A stretch of DNA of 64,000 nucleotides from Shewanella aestuarii. Lineage in GTDB: Bacteria; Pseudomonadota; Gammaproteobacteria; Enterobacterales; Shewanellaceae. Position 1 is the stretch's first letter. Every line of letters starts with the position of its first letter. The translations under genes and the position numbers were made by a program. Shown in pieces: positions 27,665 to 37,262 of this stretch. The DNA is taken from positions 2,414,501 through 2,478,500 of the forward strand of contig NZ_CP050313.1 in NCBI RefSeq assembly GCF_011765625.1, given 5' to 3'. The notes below the pieces were generated by a model, which was given only the letters and a program-made list of their open reading frames with translations, made no database searches and had not been told where the DNA came from.

Positions 27665-29158
27665 TTATTTAAGGTTTATGCTCATATTAGGCCCACTTAC
27701 CGCATCGCTCTCAAACCAGCGAGATGTAATGGTTTTAGTTTCAGTGTAAAAACGAACGGCTTGCTTACCATAAGCATGCTGGTCGCCATAGAAACTGCCT
27801 TTCCAACCAGTAAACGAGAAAAATGGCAATGGCACAGGAATGGGGACGTTAATGCCTACCTGACCGACTTCAATCTCGTGTTGATATTTACGCGCTGCGC
27901 CACCTGATGCGGTGAAAATAGAGGTGCCATTACCGTATGGACTGTTATTAACCAGTTCAATCGCATCATCTATGCTGTCAACTTCCATGCAGCACAAAAC
28001 TGGGCCAAAAATCTCTTCTTGATAAATGCTCATCTCGGTGGTGACTTTAGTAAACATTGTCGGGCCAACCCAGTTACCTGACTCGTACCCTTCAACGGTA
28101 AAATCACTACCATCAAGTAAGCATTCGGCGCCTTCCTGTTTACCTTGTGCAATCAGTTTTAACACGCGCGCCTTAGCTGCAGGGCTAATTACCGGACCAT
28201 AAGCGGCGTTTTCATCATTCCATAAGCCGGGGCGAACCTTCGCTAGCGCTTCTTTTAACTCAGGGATCCACTCTTTGGCTTTCCCAACAAACACAGCTAC
28301 AGAGATAGCCATACAGCGCTGACCTGCTGCGCCAACAGAAGCACCCACTAAGTTGTTAATCACTTGTTGTTTGTTGGCATCTGGCATAATAACGCAATGG
28401 TTTTTAGCTCCAGCAAAAGCTTGCACACGTTTTAAATTATCCGTGCCAGTTTTGTAGATGTATTGCCCTACGCCCACTGAACCAACAAATGAAATCGCCT
28501 TAATGGCGGGGTCAGTTAGTAGCATATCAACTGCCGTTTTATCACCATGGATAAGCTGAAGTACGCCTTTTGGCGCGCCAGCCTCAACAAACAACTCGAC
28601 TAGGCGTTGAGGTGTCATTGGATCTTGTTCTGAAGGCTTTAAAATAAAGGTGTTTCCGCAGGCAATGGCGAGTGGGAACATCCACAAAGGGATCATTGCT
28701 GGAAAGTTAAATGGTGTAATACCTGCACACACACCCAAAGGTTGAGTATAGGAATAGGTATCAATACTACGGGCAACATTTTCAACGGTTTCGCCCATCA
28801 TTAATGAAGCTACATTACAGGCATGTTCTGCTACTTCAATACCACGCCACACATCACCTTTAGCATCTTCAAAGGTTTTGCCCGTCTCTTGCGCCAAAAT
28901 GGTCGCAATTTCATCGTGATGCTCTTTTAAAAGATGCTGATAACGTAACATCACCCTTGCACGTTCAGAAACAGGCACTTCCTTCCATGCTTTAAACGCA
29001 ATTTTTGCGCTTTCAATCGCACTGGCGACTTCTGCTTGAGTTGCACAATTAATCTTGGCAATTACTTTGTTATTGGCAGGGTTAGTCACATCAATATTGG
29101 TTGTGCCAGTGCCTATGGTGAATTCACCATTGATATAATGCTTTACTTGAGTTGTCAT
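27665..29158 (-). CDS. mmsA: CoA-acylating methylmalonate-semialdehyde dehydrogenase
   Basis: Converts methylmalonate semialdehyde to propionyl-CoA with NAD and CoA, the last committed valine step. Started at the ATG at 29158, which has AAGGA seven bases upstream, the protein is 497 residues, normal for MmsA; the longer frame to 29248 adds 30 residues of non-family sequence. Family marks are [46 protein letters not shown], the catalytic Cys in [15 protein letters not shown] and the C-terminal [16 protein letters not shown]. It follows the thiolase gene in the valine operon. Confidence 0.94.
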   Translation of the reverse strand: MTTQVKHYINGEFTIGTGTTNIDVTNPANNKVIAKINCATQAEVASAIESAKIAFKAWKEVPVSERARVMLRYQHLLKEHHDEIATILAQETGKTFEDAKGDVWRGIEVAEHACNVASLMMGETVENVARSIDTYSYTQPLGVCAGITPFNFPAMIPLWMFPLAIACGNTFILKPSEQDPMTPQRLVELFVEAGAPKGVLQLIHGDKTAVDMLLTDPAIKAISFVGSVGVGQYIYKTGTDNLKRVQAFAGAKNHCVIMPDANKQQVINNLVGASVGAAGQRCMAISVAVFVGKAKEWIPELKEALAKVRPGLWNDENAAYGPVISPAAKARVLKLIAQGKQEGAECLLDGSDFTVEGYESGNWVGPTMFTKVTTEMSIYQEEIFGPVLCCMEVDSIDDAIELVNNSPYGNGTSIFTASGGAARKYQHEIEVGQVGINVPIPVPLPFFSFTGWKGSFYGDQHAYGKQAVRFYTETKTITSRWFESDAVSGPNMSINLK

Positions 29159-29320
29159 GCTAATTCCTTTGATCCTTACAGAATCTTGCCACTTTCTACC
29201 GACATTACCGCTCATCGGTATACAGTGTTTAAGGACTGAACCCAGCATTCATTATTATTGCAAGCAACAGTTGCAGTTTGGCTGAGGTTCAGTGCTAAGG
29301 TCTTGTTGAATAAAATATAA

Positions 29321-30526
29321 TTATACTTCGATCGCCATAGCAGTGGCTTCACCGCCACCAATACAAAGTGATGCTACGCCGCGCTTTAATCCACGGGCTT
29401 TTAAGGCATAAATTAATGTCACCAATAAACGAGCACCTGAACAACCAATTGGATGACCAAGAGCACAAGCACCACCATTTACATTCACTTTGCTTGCATC
29501 TAAACCTAATTCATTAATAGCCAACATGGTGACCATGGCAAACGCTTCATTAATTTCAAATAAATCAACTTCATCTTTTTGCCAGTTAACCTTATCTAAC
29601 AGTTTACTCATTGCCCCAACTGGTGCAGTAGTAAACATGGCAGGCTCTTGTGCATGAGTGGCATGGCCTTTAATGGTGGCTAATACCTCTAAACCTAAAC
29701 TTGCGGCTTTTTCGCGTGTCATTAACATTAATGCCGCGGCACCATCTGAAATTGAGCTTGAGTTTGCAGCCGTAATAGTGCCATCTTTCGCAAAGGCAGG
29801 GCGAAGCGTCGGGATTTTTTCAGGACGAGCATTGCCGGGTTGTTCGTCAGTATCAATAGTGATATCGCCACGACGATCACTCACAATCACTGGCACAATT
29901 TCATCTTTAAAGGCGCCAGAATTGATAGCTGCATTGGCTTTTTCCAATGAGCTAAGGGCGAAGTTATCCATTTGCTCACGGGTTAACCCGAAGTCATCGG
30001 CGGTTTTTTGGGCAAATGTGCCCATAGCACCACCTGTGTAGGCATCTTCTAATCCATCAAGAAACATATGGTCCATGACTTTGCCATGTCCCATACGCAT
30101 ACCACTACGGGCTTTATCCAATAAGTAAGGCGCTTGGCTCATGCTTTCCATGCCACCAGCAATAACCACTTCACAGCTACCGGCTTTAATTGCATCGTGG
30201 GCTAACATGACGGTTTTCATCCCCGAACCACACACTTTATTGACTGTGCTTGCGCCAACCGATAGCGGTAAATCAGCACCTAAAGTGGCTTGACGAGCAG
30301 GCGCTTGACCTAGACCCGCTGGTAACACACACCCCATAAACACTTCATCAATACTGTCTGGTGCAATGCTTGTTTGGGTGATTAATGCTTTAATGGCTGT
30401 GGCAGCCAATTTTGGGGATGTCACCGCTGAAAGTGAACCTTGAAAGCCACCCATTGGGGTACGTTTTGCTGCAACGATAACAATATCTTGGCCCTGACTG
30501 CTTGCATCAGCATATTGTGTATTCAT
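29321..30526 (-). CDS. Acetyl-CoA C-acyltransferase (thiolase), first gene of valine operon
   Basis: A 401-residue thiolase that exchanges acyl groups between CoA and ketoacyl-CoA. Catalytic residues are clear: the nucleophilic Cys in NKVCGSGMKTVM (near 97-108), NEAFAMV, the His in GGACALGHPIGCSGAR and the second Cys in SLCIGGGEA. It heads the operon; in Shewanella the equivalent is ivdA as I recall. Its substrate may be acetoacetyl-CoA or methylacetoacetyl-CoA (isoleucine), which fits branched-chain catabolism. GGAG lies before the ATG, and a LiuR-like operator lies about 50 bp upstream. Confidence 0.92.
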   Translation of the reverse strand: MNTQYADASSQGQDIVIVAAKRTPMGGFQGSLSAVTSPKLAATAIKALITQTSIAPDSIDEVFMGCVLPAGLGQAPARQATLGADLPLSVGASTVNKVCGSGMKTVMLAHDAIKAGSCEVVIAGGMESMSQAPYLLDKARSGMRMGHGKVMDHMFLDGLEDAYTGGAMGTFAQKTADDFGLTREQMDNFALSSLEKANAAINSGAFKDEIVPVIVSDRRGDITIDTDEQPGNARPEKIPTLRPAFAKDGTITAANSSSISDGAAALMLMTREKAASLGLEVLATIKGHATHAQEPAMFTTAPVGAMSKLLDKVNWQKDEVDLFEINEAFAMVTMLAINELGLDASKVNVNGGACALGHPIGCSGARLLVTLIYALKARGLKRGVASLCIGGGEATAMAIEV

Positions 30527-30574
30527 AATTACTCCACTTAAAAAACACGATTTAATCCGATTAAACTGATACCA

Positions 30575-30599
30575 CTTTGACGTTTACGCCAACGTAAAG
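30575..30599. promoter_or_regulatory. LiuR-like operator of the valine operon
   Basis: Half-site CTTTGACGTT (30575-30584), six bases, then AACGTAAAG (30591-30599), the near-complement of the first. The ACGT-centred inverted repeat resembles the operator of LiuR, the MerR-family regulator of branched-chain amino acid degradation in Shewanella, as I remember it. It is about 50 bp before the first gene. Regulator assignment is inference. Confidence 0.6.
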
Positions 30600-30779
30600 C
30601 AAGTATTCATTAGTCTAAACTATGATTGAAATTGAATTTTGCTGTCAGTGAAGATTTACACTTAAAAGAGGATATGTGATCTAATTAATTTGTAGTTATA
30701 AATAAAGCAACAGGAGCAAATGGCTAGGACAATCAAGCAGCCCCGATTGCCATGAAACATTGAACTAATTGAAATCCTC

Positions 30780-30799
30780 CCCCACCAAAGCCGGTGGGG
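30780..30799. repeat. GC-rich hairpin downstream of metA
   Basis: CCCCACC (30780-30786), loop AAAGCC, GGTGGGG (30793-30799). No T-run follows on the metA strand. It may be a 3'-end stabiliser or a leftover end of an IS200/IS605-type element. Confidence 0.45.
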
Positions 30800-30840
30800 A
30801 AATCTCCATTAGTAGGCCGCACACTAAATTGCTATGGAAA

Positions 30841-31785
30841 CTATTTTTTTGTTTCCCAAGGTGTCATAGCGCTCATATCAGACAAGTCATATGGCGTTAA
30901 CTGGTAAACATAATAATTGAGCCAGTTACTGACTAACAAACTGCCATGGCTATGCCAGCGAGCAATAGGTTCTTGGCTTGGATCATTATCCCGATAATAA
31001 TTGCTGGGTATTTTAGGATTAATACCTAGCCCAAGATCACGCTGATATTCATCATTCAAGGTGTTTTTTTGATATTCAGGGTGCCCCATAACAAACAAAT
31101 TTCGATTATTTCGGCTCAGCGCAATATACGCTCCAGCTTCAGGCGACTGGGCTAATACTTCAATCTCTGCATGTTGATGTAAATCGTTAATATTCACTTC
31201 AGCATAACGTGAATGCGGCGCAAAAAACTCATCATCAAAGCCGCGTAGTAACGGATGTGGTTCACTGGTGCGGGTATGGTTAAATACGCCTGAGCGTTTC
31301 TGTTCAAGCAAACTGCGATTAATACCATATAAGTGGAACAAACCTGCATGTGCCGCCCAGCATAAAAATAATACTGAAGTGACATGTTCTTGAGACCAAT
31401 CAATAATTTCTTTGATGTGCTCCCAATAGACCACATCTTCAAAATCAATTTGTCCTAAAGGCGCGCCAGTAATAATTAAACCATCGTAATTGTTGTGACG
31501 CACGTGTTCAAAATCACGATAAAAGGTATTCATGTGATCAATCGAGGTATGTTTAGATTCTTTATCATGGATGCGCAGTAAATCCACATCAACTTGCAAT
31601 GGTGTGTTACCAAGTAGGCGTAATAATTGGGTTTCAGTTTCAATTTTATTGGGCATTAAATTCAAGATAAGTACACGCATCGGACGAATATCCTGATTTG
31701 CAGCGCGTGTTTCTGACATCACAAAGATGTTCTCTGACTCTAAAATCTCGGCAGCGGGTAAATTATCTGGAATTCTTACAGGCAT
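30841..31785 (-). CDS. metA: Homoserine O-acyltransferase MetA
   Basis: Transfers a succinyl or acetyl group to homoserine, the first committed step of methionine synthesis. The 314-residue protein has the MetA catalytic Cys142 in [11 protein letters not shown] and His235 with Glu237 in MGHPEYQ, plus the N-terminal [15 protein letters not shown] typical of the family. Residue-level choice between succinyl- and acetyl-CoA was not resolved. AGGGG precedes the ATG. No MetJ box lies directly upstream; the gene is 47 bp after a YbaY-like lipoprotein gene on the same strand, whose upstream region has a tandem MetJ box, so the two are probably one operon. Confidence 0.95.
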   Translation of the reverse strand: MPVRIPDNLPAAEILESENIFVMSETRAANQDIRPMRVLILNLMPNKIETETQLLRLLGNTPLQVDVDLLRIHDKESKHTSIDHMNTFYRDFEHVRHNNYDGLIITGAPLGQIDFEDVVYWEHIKEIIDWSQEHVTSVLFLCWAAHAGLFHLYGINRSLLEQKRSGVFNHTRTSEPHPLLRGFDDEFFAPHSRYAEVNINDLHQHAEIEVLAQSPEAGAYIALSRNNRNLFVMGHPEYQKNTLNDEYQRDLGLGINPKIPSNYYRDNDPSQEPIARWHSHGSLLVSNWLNYYVYQLTPYDLSDMSAMTPWETKK

Positions 31786-31832
31786 GGAGCGCCCCTTTAT
31801 TTAATAACAGTTGTTTAAGCGGTTAAAAACAT

Positions 31833-32222
31833 TTACTTCTTTACTAAATCAAGCAGAACTTTGATTGGTTTTGGGTCAGTGACATCCACTTGATAAGATC
31901 GCGCATTAATAAACCATAAAGTATCTTGGGCAGTAATTTTTGCACTAATAGCATAAGTATGTCCTGCTATAAATGCATCATGTGGCAATACAAACTCAAA
32001 TTGTGTCATGCCCGTGGCGGGGCTTAACTGATACTCAGCCACCACTTTAGCTGCAACATCTTGCAATGACACATCCTGTAATTGGATTTTGATCACAGAA
32101 TCAGCAGGTAATGCAATACGTTGTTTGTAAAACACTTCGCCGCTAATGGTTAGCTTATCATCTGCACTTTGACATGCAGATAAGCCTACAAGCATTGCCG
32201 CAGCTAGTAATATTTGTCTCAT
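31833..32222 (-). CDS. YbaY/YscW-family lipoprotein
   Basis: A 129-residue lipoprotein with signal MRQILLAAAMLVGLSAC (lipobox LSAC, Cys17). The remainder matches the YbaY or YscW (pilotin-like) pattern: LTISGEVFYKQRIALPADSVIKI-type strands, ISAKITAQDTLWF, and a C-terminal IKVLLDLVKK. Such domains are small beta-barrels of uncertain role in the envelope. It is the first gene behind a tandem MetJ operator and is followed by metA, an unusual pairing. Weak ribosome-binding site. Confidence 0.75.
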   Translation of the reverse strand: MRQILLAAAMLVGLSACQSADDKLTISGEVFYKQRIALPADSVIKIQLQDVSLQDVAAKVVAEYQLSPATGMTQFEFVLPHDAFIAGHTYAISAKITAQDTLWFINARSYQVDVTDPKPIKVLLDLVKK

Positions 32223-32257
32223 GAGTTTGTGCTATTTTAGGTAAAGCATGATGGCCT

Positions 32258-32285
32258 TATAATACATCAAGACGTCTAGAAGTCT
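32258..32285 (-). promoter_or_regulatory. Tandem MetJ box with overlapping promoter
   Basis: AGACGTCT (32270-32277, a perfect met box) is joined directly to AGAAGTCT (32278-32285, one mismatch). MetJ binds two or more contiguous 8-bp boxes. On the minus strand TAGACT (32281-32286) and TATTAT (32259-32264) could be -35 and -10 elements, with the operator covering the promoter. On the plus strand TATAAT (32258-32263) could serve the SDR gene. Repression by MetJ with S-adenosylmethionine is inferred. Confidence 0.8.
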
Positions 32286-32371
32286 ACACATCCGGTGTTG
32301 AAAAGTTTTCCTGCTTGTGATCTTGTGATGATATTTCTATCATGTGCCATTATTTTTTGAAAAATATTGAT

Positions 32372-33124
32372 ATGACAACTGTCGACACTGCTGCCACCGC
32401 AATGATTATCGGTGCAAGTTCTTCATTAAGCAAAGAACTCGCTCGCCAACTGGCTAACCAAAACGTAAAACTGATCCTATTTGTTCAGCAACCTGAAGCC
32501 ATGCAAAGTTTTGCTGCTGAACTGAATACCAGCGTCGAAGTTTTGCCTTTATCTATTTTAATGCCAGACACTGCTATCTCGCAGATTAAACAGGCATGGC
32601 AGCAGCATGAAGGTGCGCACCTGGTGATCATCAACACTGGGGTGAATGGTTACGACTCAAGCCTGCCTTGGGAGTTAGAGCAAGGAATTATTAATGTCAA
32701 TGTGATGGGCTTTACTGCAATCAGTAATTGCGTATTTAAGCTAATGAAAGAGCAAGGTTACGGTCAAATAGCGGCAATTAACTCCATTGCCGGACAACGC
32801 GGCGGCCCAAGTATGGCTTACCATGCATCTAAAGCTTATGCGGCAAATTATATGCAAGGTTTGAGCATGCATGCCCAGCGACTCAAATTACCTATCACTA
32901 TTAGTGATATTCAATTGGGCTTGTTAGATAAAGCGGCTTTGCAACAAAATCGATTTTTATTGCCCCCACTTGAAAAAGTGGCCAAGCAAATATTAACCGC
33001 CTTACAAAAAGGCAAACGCCGTGTATATGTCACTAAACGCTGGCGCGTTGTGGCCTGGTTAAATCGTTATTTACCGGAATATATTTATAATACTCGTCAC
33101 TGGAAGTCGAAAAAGAAAAAATAA
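32372..33124 (+). CDS. SDR-family oxidoreductase
   Basis: A short-chain dehydrogenase of about 250 residues. The nucleotide-binding turn IIGASSSLSKEL lies near the N-terminus, NTGVNG replaces the usual NNAG, and the active site reads SIAGQRGG followed by YHASKAY (Tyr and Lys). The ATG at 32372 places the first strand at a normal distance from the start; an upstream ATG at 32342 would add ten residues, and neither has a good ribosome-binding site. The C-terminus RHWKSKKKK is strongly basic. It is divergent from the YbaY-metA operon and convergent with ompW. Substrate unknown. Confidence 0.8.
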   Translation: MTTVDTAATAMIIGASSSLSKELARQLANQNVKLILFVQQPEAMQSFAAELNTSVEVLPLSILMPDTAISQIKQAWQQHEGAHLVIINTGVNGYDSSLPWELEQGIINVNVMGFTAISNCVFKLMKEQGYGQIAAINSIAGQRGGPSMAYHASKAYAANYMQGLSMHAQRLKLPITISDIQLGLLDKAALQQNRFLLPPLEKVAKQILTALQKGKRRVYVTKRWRVVAWLNRYLPEYIYNTRHWKSKKKK

Positions 33125-33175
33125 GCGATTAACTTTGCCATGTGATGTAAGCACATAAAACCTAACCTTTAAACA

Positions 33176-33203
33176 AAAACAGGAGCCAAATGGCTCCTGT
33201 TTT
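33176..33203. terminator. Bidirectional terminator between the SDR gene and ompW
   Basis: AAAACAGGAGCCA and TGGCTCCTGTTTT form a perfect 13-bp stem with a two-base loop, and A or T runs on each side let it end transcription of both convergent genes. Confidence 0.88.
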
Positions 33204-33220
33204 GTGTTCAGCGATATGAA

Positions 33221-33865
33221 TTAAAACTTGTAGCCAAAGCTAACCATATAAACCATAGGGTTGATATCGGTATCTACAACAAGATGCTCTTCACCTAAAT
33301 TAAATGACACATCAGTAGAAATATCGGCATACCATACAGAAGCATTAAATAACCAATTATCATTAAATTGATAGTCAAAACCAACTTGAGCTGCAAAGCC
33401 CCAAGAGTTGCTTAAGCTCAAATCAGTTAAGGCACCGTCTAAGTCATTAGTAAAGTCATTATCAAAGAAGTTGGTGAAGTTAACACCGACACCAATGTAA
33501 GGACGTAATTTAGACTGTGCATTACCGAAATAATATTGAGCAACTAAGGTAGGTGGTAAATGCTTAGTTTCTGCAATTTTGCCTAAAGCGCCTAAAGAAA
33601 CATCATGTGAAAAAGGCGTTGCAGCTAAAAGCTCTAAACCCCAATTATCTGACAGCATGTAAGCAAAATTCAAGCCCACTTGGGTATTGTCATTAACACC
33701 AAACTCAGCAATTTCTGCGACTACTGGGCTAGACTCATTCGGTGACACGTTAACGGCACCAACACGGAAAATAAAATCACCGGCTTCGTGAGCAACAGCC
33801 ATTGAAGAAACACCAGCCGAAAGTAAACTAGCAGCAACTAAACTTAAGGTTAATTTTTTATTCAT
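33221..33865 (-). CDS. ompW: Outer-membrane protein OmpW
   Basis: An eight-stranded outer-membrane barrel of the OmpW family, associated with passage of small hydrophobic molecules and with anaerobic or stress conditions in enterobacteria. Signal peptide MNKKLTLSLVAASLLSAG to about VAHEA, then AGDFIFRVGAVNVSPNESS, LSDNWGLELLAATPFSHD and LPPTLVAQYYFG, all OmpW marks; it ends in MVSFGYKF. The ATG at 33865 has GGAG seven bases upstream and is preferred to the one at 33877. A perfect FNR/EtrA box lies 90 bp upstream. Confidence 0.93.
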   Translation of the reverse strand: MNKKLTLSLVAASLLSAGVSSMAVAHEAGDFIFRVGAVNVSPNESSPVVAEIAEFGVNDNTQVGLNFAYMLSDNWGLELLAATPFSHDVSLGALGKIAETKHLPPTLVAQYYFGNAQSKLRPYIGVGVNFTNFFDNDFTNDLDGALTDLSLSNSWGFAAQVGFDYQFNDNWLFNASVWYADISTDVSFNLGEEHLVVDTDINPMVYMVSFGYKF

Positions 33866-33954
33866 CTCTAACTCCATTAGGGCAACAACTGGACGCTTTT
33901 ACATAACATCCTTAACATTTGCCGCTACTCTGCCAGAGTTAGCTTTAAATAAAG

Positions 33955-33968
33955 TTGATTTAGATCAA
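33955..33968 (-). promoter_or_regulatory. FNR/EtrA-type box upstream of ompW
   Basis: TTGATTTAGATCAA matches the FNR consensus TTGAT-N4-ATCAA perfectly. It is about 90 bp before the ompW start; ompW is FNR-controlled in E. coli, and EtrA is the Shewanella homologue. CRP could also bind. Confidence 0.72.
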
Positions 33969-34124
33969 AGATAGTTAATACATATTTAGAGGTAGCACAC
34001 GCAAAAACCCTTTCTTTGACCCAGATCACCTTAACCGACATTTTAAAGTGTAATAAATCAATTTTATCAGTAAGTTACAATAACCATCATGATTTTAATC
34101 CCGTTAAGCCAATCCGATTAATCA

Positions 34125-36077
34125 TTAACCCTGTAATAAATACTCTTCTGCTTTCTCAATACTTCTTGGTTTGCCGACCAGCATCAAAATATCATTTTTG
34201 CGCAATATCCAATCATCTGGTGCGGGTTCAGTTTCCGCCCCTTTACGACGAACAGCTCTTAACTCAACCTCTAACTCTTTCCACGGAACATCGATAACCT
34301 TCTTCCCGACACAGTTGGCACTGGCACTTAACGATACCGCATGGAGCAAATCTAAAGTGAAATCAGTTTCAGCGCCAGAGAAGAAGCCATGTAAATATTG
34401 GTAATGATTACGCCGTTCGGTTTCTAAGCGCTTTATAATCCTTGGCAAAGGTACACCACATTTATATAGCACTTGCGAGACCAGCATCAAACTGCCCTCA
34501 AGTGATTCTGGGATTACTTGAGTTGCACCCGCTGCTTTAAATTCAGCTAAGTTTTCATCATCTTTTGTACGAATAAGAATTTTTGCATCAGGAGCTAACT
34601 TGCGACTAATGGCCAATGCTTCTTCAACTAGTCTGGTTTCAGCAAAGGTAATGACCACCATACTGGCTTGACGGATCCCTGCGCGCTTTAAAATTGCCAT
34701 TTTACAGGCATCGCCAAAGTAAACCGGTTCACCAGCAGTGCGTGCTTCGGTTACTCTGGTTGGATCTAAATCAAGCACCACATAATTAACCGCCTCCATT
34801 TTCAAAAATCGGGCAATGGTTTGACCCACACGGCCGTAACCCAAAATAATCACAAAGTCATCTTCATCACCAGCTGGCAGATTAATAGGTTCTGATTCCA
34901 TTGACGGTGCTGCCTTGACGTCTTTAAATTTTTTAGCGATGTCCACACTATGACGTACCAACCATGGCGCTGTAGACATTGATATCACGGCTACCGCCAC
35001 CAATACTGTACTTACTTGGCTTTCGAGTAATTGATAATTTACCGCCAGCGCAAGCACCACAAAACTAAACTCACCCACCTGGCCTAAACTTATTGCGGTA
35101 CTTAACGCCACTTTGGCATGCTCGCCCACTAATTTAAGCAAGCCATAGACAATCACAATTTTAAGTAATGTTGCTGCAATTAAAATGGTTAATATTTGCC
35201 ACCAATACTGCAGCACTAAACTGAAATCGAGTAACATCCCAATGGAGATAAAAAATAGCCCCATTAATAAATCTCGAAAAGGTCGAATATCGGCTTCCAA
35301 TTGACGACGATACTGACTTTCCCCCAAAAGCATACCGGCAATAAACGCCCCTAGCGCCATAGACAAACCCAAATACTGAGTAAATGCACCGGTCACCAAA
35401 GCCACAACAAGTGTTGAAAGAACAAATAACTCATTTGAACGAGAACGAGCTACTTCATCAAATATTCGAGGCAGTACCCATTTACCAAATGACATCAGTC
35501 CAATAAAAGCCAAAATCCCGGTCAGCAAACCAGACACAATACTGCTGGTATTCATTTCACTGCTATCACTGGCCAATAACGGCAATATAATTAGCAGTGG
35601 CACTACGGCTAAATCTTGAAATAACAATACACTGACAGATAATTCACCATGGCGGCGTCTTAACCAGCCTTGCTCGTTCATCAGTTTTAACACTATCGCG
35701 GTAGATGACAAGGCAATGGCAGAACCAATTACAATCGCAGCCACTAATGTTTGCCCTAAAAGGAGTGCAATGCCGCCAGCTATCAAGGTTGTGAAGATAA
35801 CTTGTGCGCTACCCAGGCCAAATACCGTGCGGCGCATCGACCATAAACGAGGCACTGAAAACTCAAGCCCTAAGGTAAACATCAATAACACAACTCCCAA
35901 TTCGGCAACGGATTGCATTTGATGTTGGGTAAACCAATGAAAACCACTAGGGCCACTGACCACCCCCGTTAACAGATAAGCAAGAATAGCAGGCAAACCC
36001 ATTCGGCCGAGAAGTGCAATTGCCGAAATGGCAATAACCAACATAAACAAAATATGTATGAACATACCGTGTTCCAT
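34125..36077 (-). CDS. CPA2-family cation:proton antiporter with TrkA domains (KefB/YbaL-like)
   Basis: A 650-residue transporter. About twelve membrane helices fill residues 5-380, with the family's helix region ALSSTAIVLKLMNEQG and FKTIS-like GLFFISIGMLLDF. A TrkA-N (RCK) NAD-binding domain follows, starting VIILGYGRVGQTIARFL (near 410-426), and then a TrkA-C domain (about 560-648). This is the layout of KefB, KefC and YbaL, which exchange potassium or sodium for protons under control of a nucleotide or glutathione ligand. GAGGAG precedes the ATG. It is divergent from a diguanylate cyclase gene. The ion is not known. Confidence 0.88.
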   Translation of the reverse strand: MEHGMFIHILFMLVIAISAIALLGRMGLPAILAYLLTGVVSGPSGFHWFTQHQMQSVAELGVVLLMFTLGLEFSVPRLWSMRRTVFGLGSAQVIFTTLIAGGIALLLGQTLVAAIVIGSAIALSSTAIVLKLMNEQGWLRRRHGELSVSVLLFQDLAVVPLLIILPLLASDSSEMNTSSIVSGLLTGILAFIGLMSFGKWVLPRIFDEVARSRSNELFVLSTLVVALVTGAFTQYLGLSMALGAFIAGMLLGESQYRRQLEADIRPFRDLLMGLFFISIGMLLDFSLVLQYWWQILTILIAATLLKIVIVYGLLKLVGEHAKVALSTAISLGQVGEFSFVVLALAVNYQLLESQVSTVLVAVAVISMSTAPWLVRHSVDIAKKFKDVKAAPSMESEPINLPAGDEDDFVIILGYGRVGQTIARFLKMEAVNYVVLDLDPTRVTEARTAGEPVYFGDACKMAILKRAGIRQASMVVITFAETRLVEEALAISRKLAPDAKILIRTKDDENLAEFKAAGATQVIPESLEGSLMLVSQVLYKCGVPLPRIIKRLETERRNHYQYLHGFFSGAETDFTLDLLHAVSLSASANCVGKKVIDVPWKELEVELRAVRRKGAETEPAPDDWILRKNDILMLVGKPRSIEKAEEYLLQG

Positions 36078-36236
36078 AGAAAATACTCCTCGTCAAAAAT
36101 CTGCCAATGGCAACGTTACTTTTTTGTATCAGATTGACACCAATATAACAAATACTTAAAAAATATAGAAAAAGATATTTGGGCACGATAATTGCTCAGA
36201 CAGTTGTATCAAGCTGTAACAACTGGAGCTAACCCT

Positions 36237-37127
36237 ATGGATTTTGCAATTGCTACCGAACTTTATCCTGATGATTATCAGTATAGTTCAGACAATTTCC
36301 TTAAATCTGACTCAGAAATTGACTTAGTCAAAGTGATACAACAACTGCATGGGAGTTTAGATCCTAGAACAGTTTTTGCCTGCTATGGCAAAATCATAGG
36401 CCAACATTTGCCGGTTACTGCAATCCAAATATATATTGGCGAACAAAAATACACTTGGGGTCGACTACAAGGCATAGCGCTGCATCGCAACATCACTGTC
36501 GATAATGTGAATGTCGCCTTACATTATTACCTCAGTAAACCATTAGGCTTACAGCATATTGAGCAGTTAATACAACTGGAAACCTTAGTCAGCCTACCAT
36601 TGCATAACGCCCTTAAACATAAACAAATGTCTAATCATGCCATGTTTGATGCACTTACCGGATTAGGCAATCGTTTTTATTTTCATAAATATATACAAAA
36701 AGCGTTGGCTCGCGCTAATCGTCGTCAAAGCCAAGTTTCGCTTATCGTGCTTGATATTGATAAGTTTAAAAGTATCAACGATCAATTCGGTCACCTAATT
36801 GGCGACTCACTGTTAATCAGTTTTTCGGAGTTAATTAGCGAGTCAATTCGAGATACAGACCACGCCTTTCGAATTGGCGGCGATGAATTTGTGATTGTGG
36901 CTGAAGGTGACGTACAAGCGGCAAGTCTTGTTTGTCAACGAATTATAGATAACCAAAGTCTGCACACTGAATTAGTCGATTACCATGTGCAGTGTAGTTT
37001 AGGGATCGCACAAGCAAAATCACAAGAGGAAGTAGACAGTCTATTTCATCGCGCTGATGAAGCTATGTATACCGCCAAAGCGGCAGGTAGAAACTGCTTT
37101 AGCATATCAGAAGACTTAATAGGCTAA
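36237..37127 (+). CDS. Diguanylate cyclase (GGDEF domain)
   Basis: Makes the second messenger cyclic di-GMP from two GTP. The protein is 296 residues from the ATG at 36237, which has GGAG eight bases upstream; an upstream TTG at 36192 lacks one. An N-terminal region of about 135 residues resembles a GAF-like sensor; a C-terminal GGDEF domain starts at DALTGLGNR and has the intact active site GGDEF at about 214-218. RDTD, five residues before it, is a complete RxxD inhibitory site, so product feedback is likely. No membrane segment. Probably ends at the hairpin at 37151. Confidence 0.92.
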   Translation: MDFAIATELYPDDYQYSSDNFLKSDSEIDLVKVIQQLHGSLDPRTVFACYGKIIGQHLPVTAIQIYIGEQKYTWGRLQGIALHRNITVDNVNVALHYYLSKPLGLQHIEQLIQLETLVSLPLHNALKHKQMSNHAMFDALTGLGNRFYFHKYIQKALARANRRQSQVSLIVLDIDKFKSINDQFGHLIGDSLLISFSELISESIRDTDHAFRIGGDEFVIVAEGDVQAASLVCQRIIDNQSLHTELVDYHVQCSLGIAQAKSQEEVDSLFHRADEAMYTAKAAGRNCFSISEDLIG

Positions 37128-37150
37128 GCTAATCCTTTAACACAAAATGA

Positions 37151-37180
37151 AAAGCCAACTTATTCGCATAAGGTGGCTTT
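37151..37180 (+). terminator. Terminator of the diguanylate cyclase gene
   Basis: AAAGCCAACTTAT and ATAAGGTGGCTTT pair around TCGC with one mismatch, 23 bp after the stop codon. The T-run is short. Confidence 0.65.
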
Positions 37181-37262
37181 ATCATATTTAGCGCATTGTC
37201 ATAAAATCTAGTTTTAGCCATTTAACTAACTAAATTGATTTTTATCGAATCTGTCGAGAAAA

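Larger units (their letters stand above)
30527..30840. other. Intergenic region between thiolase and metA genes
   Basis: 314 bp holding the valine operon control region (LiuR-like operator 30575-30599) and a GC-rich inverted repeat 30780-30799 just downstream of metA. Nothing else was recognised. Confidence 0.5.

Noticed and set aside
36192..36236. TTG start extending the diguanylate cyclase by 15 residues
   Set aside because: It has no ribosome-binding site, whereas the ATG at 36237 has GGAG at good distance.
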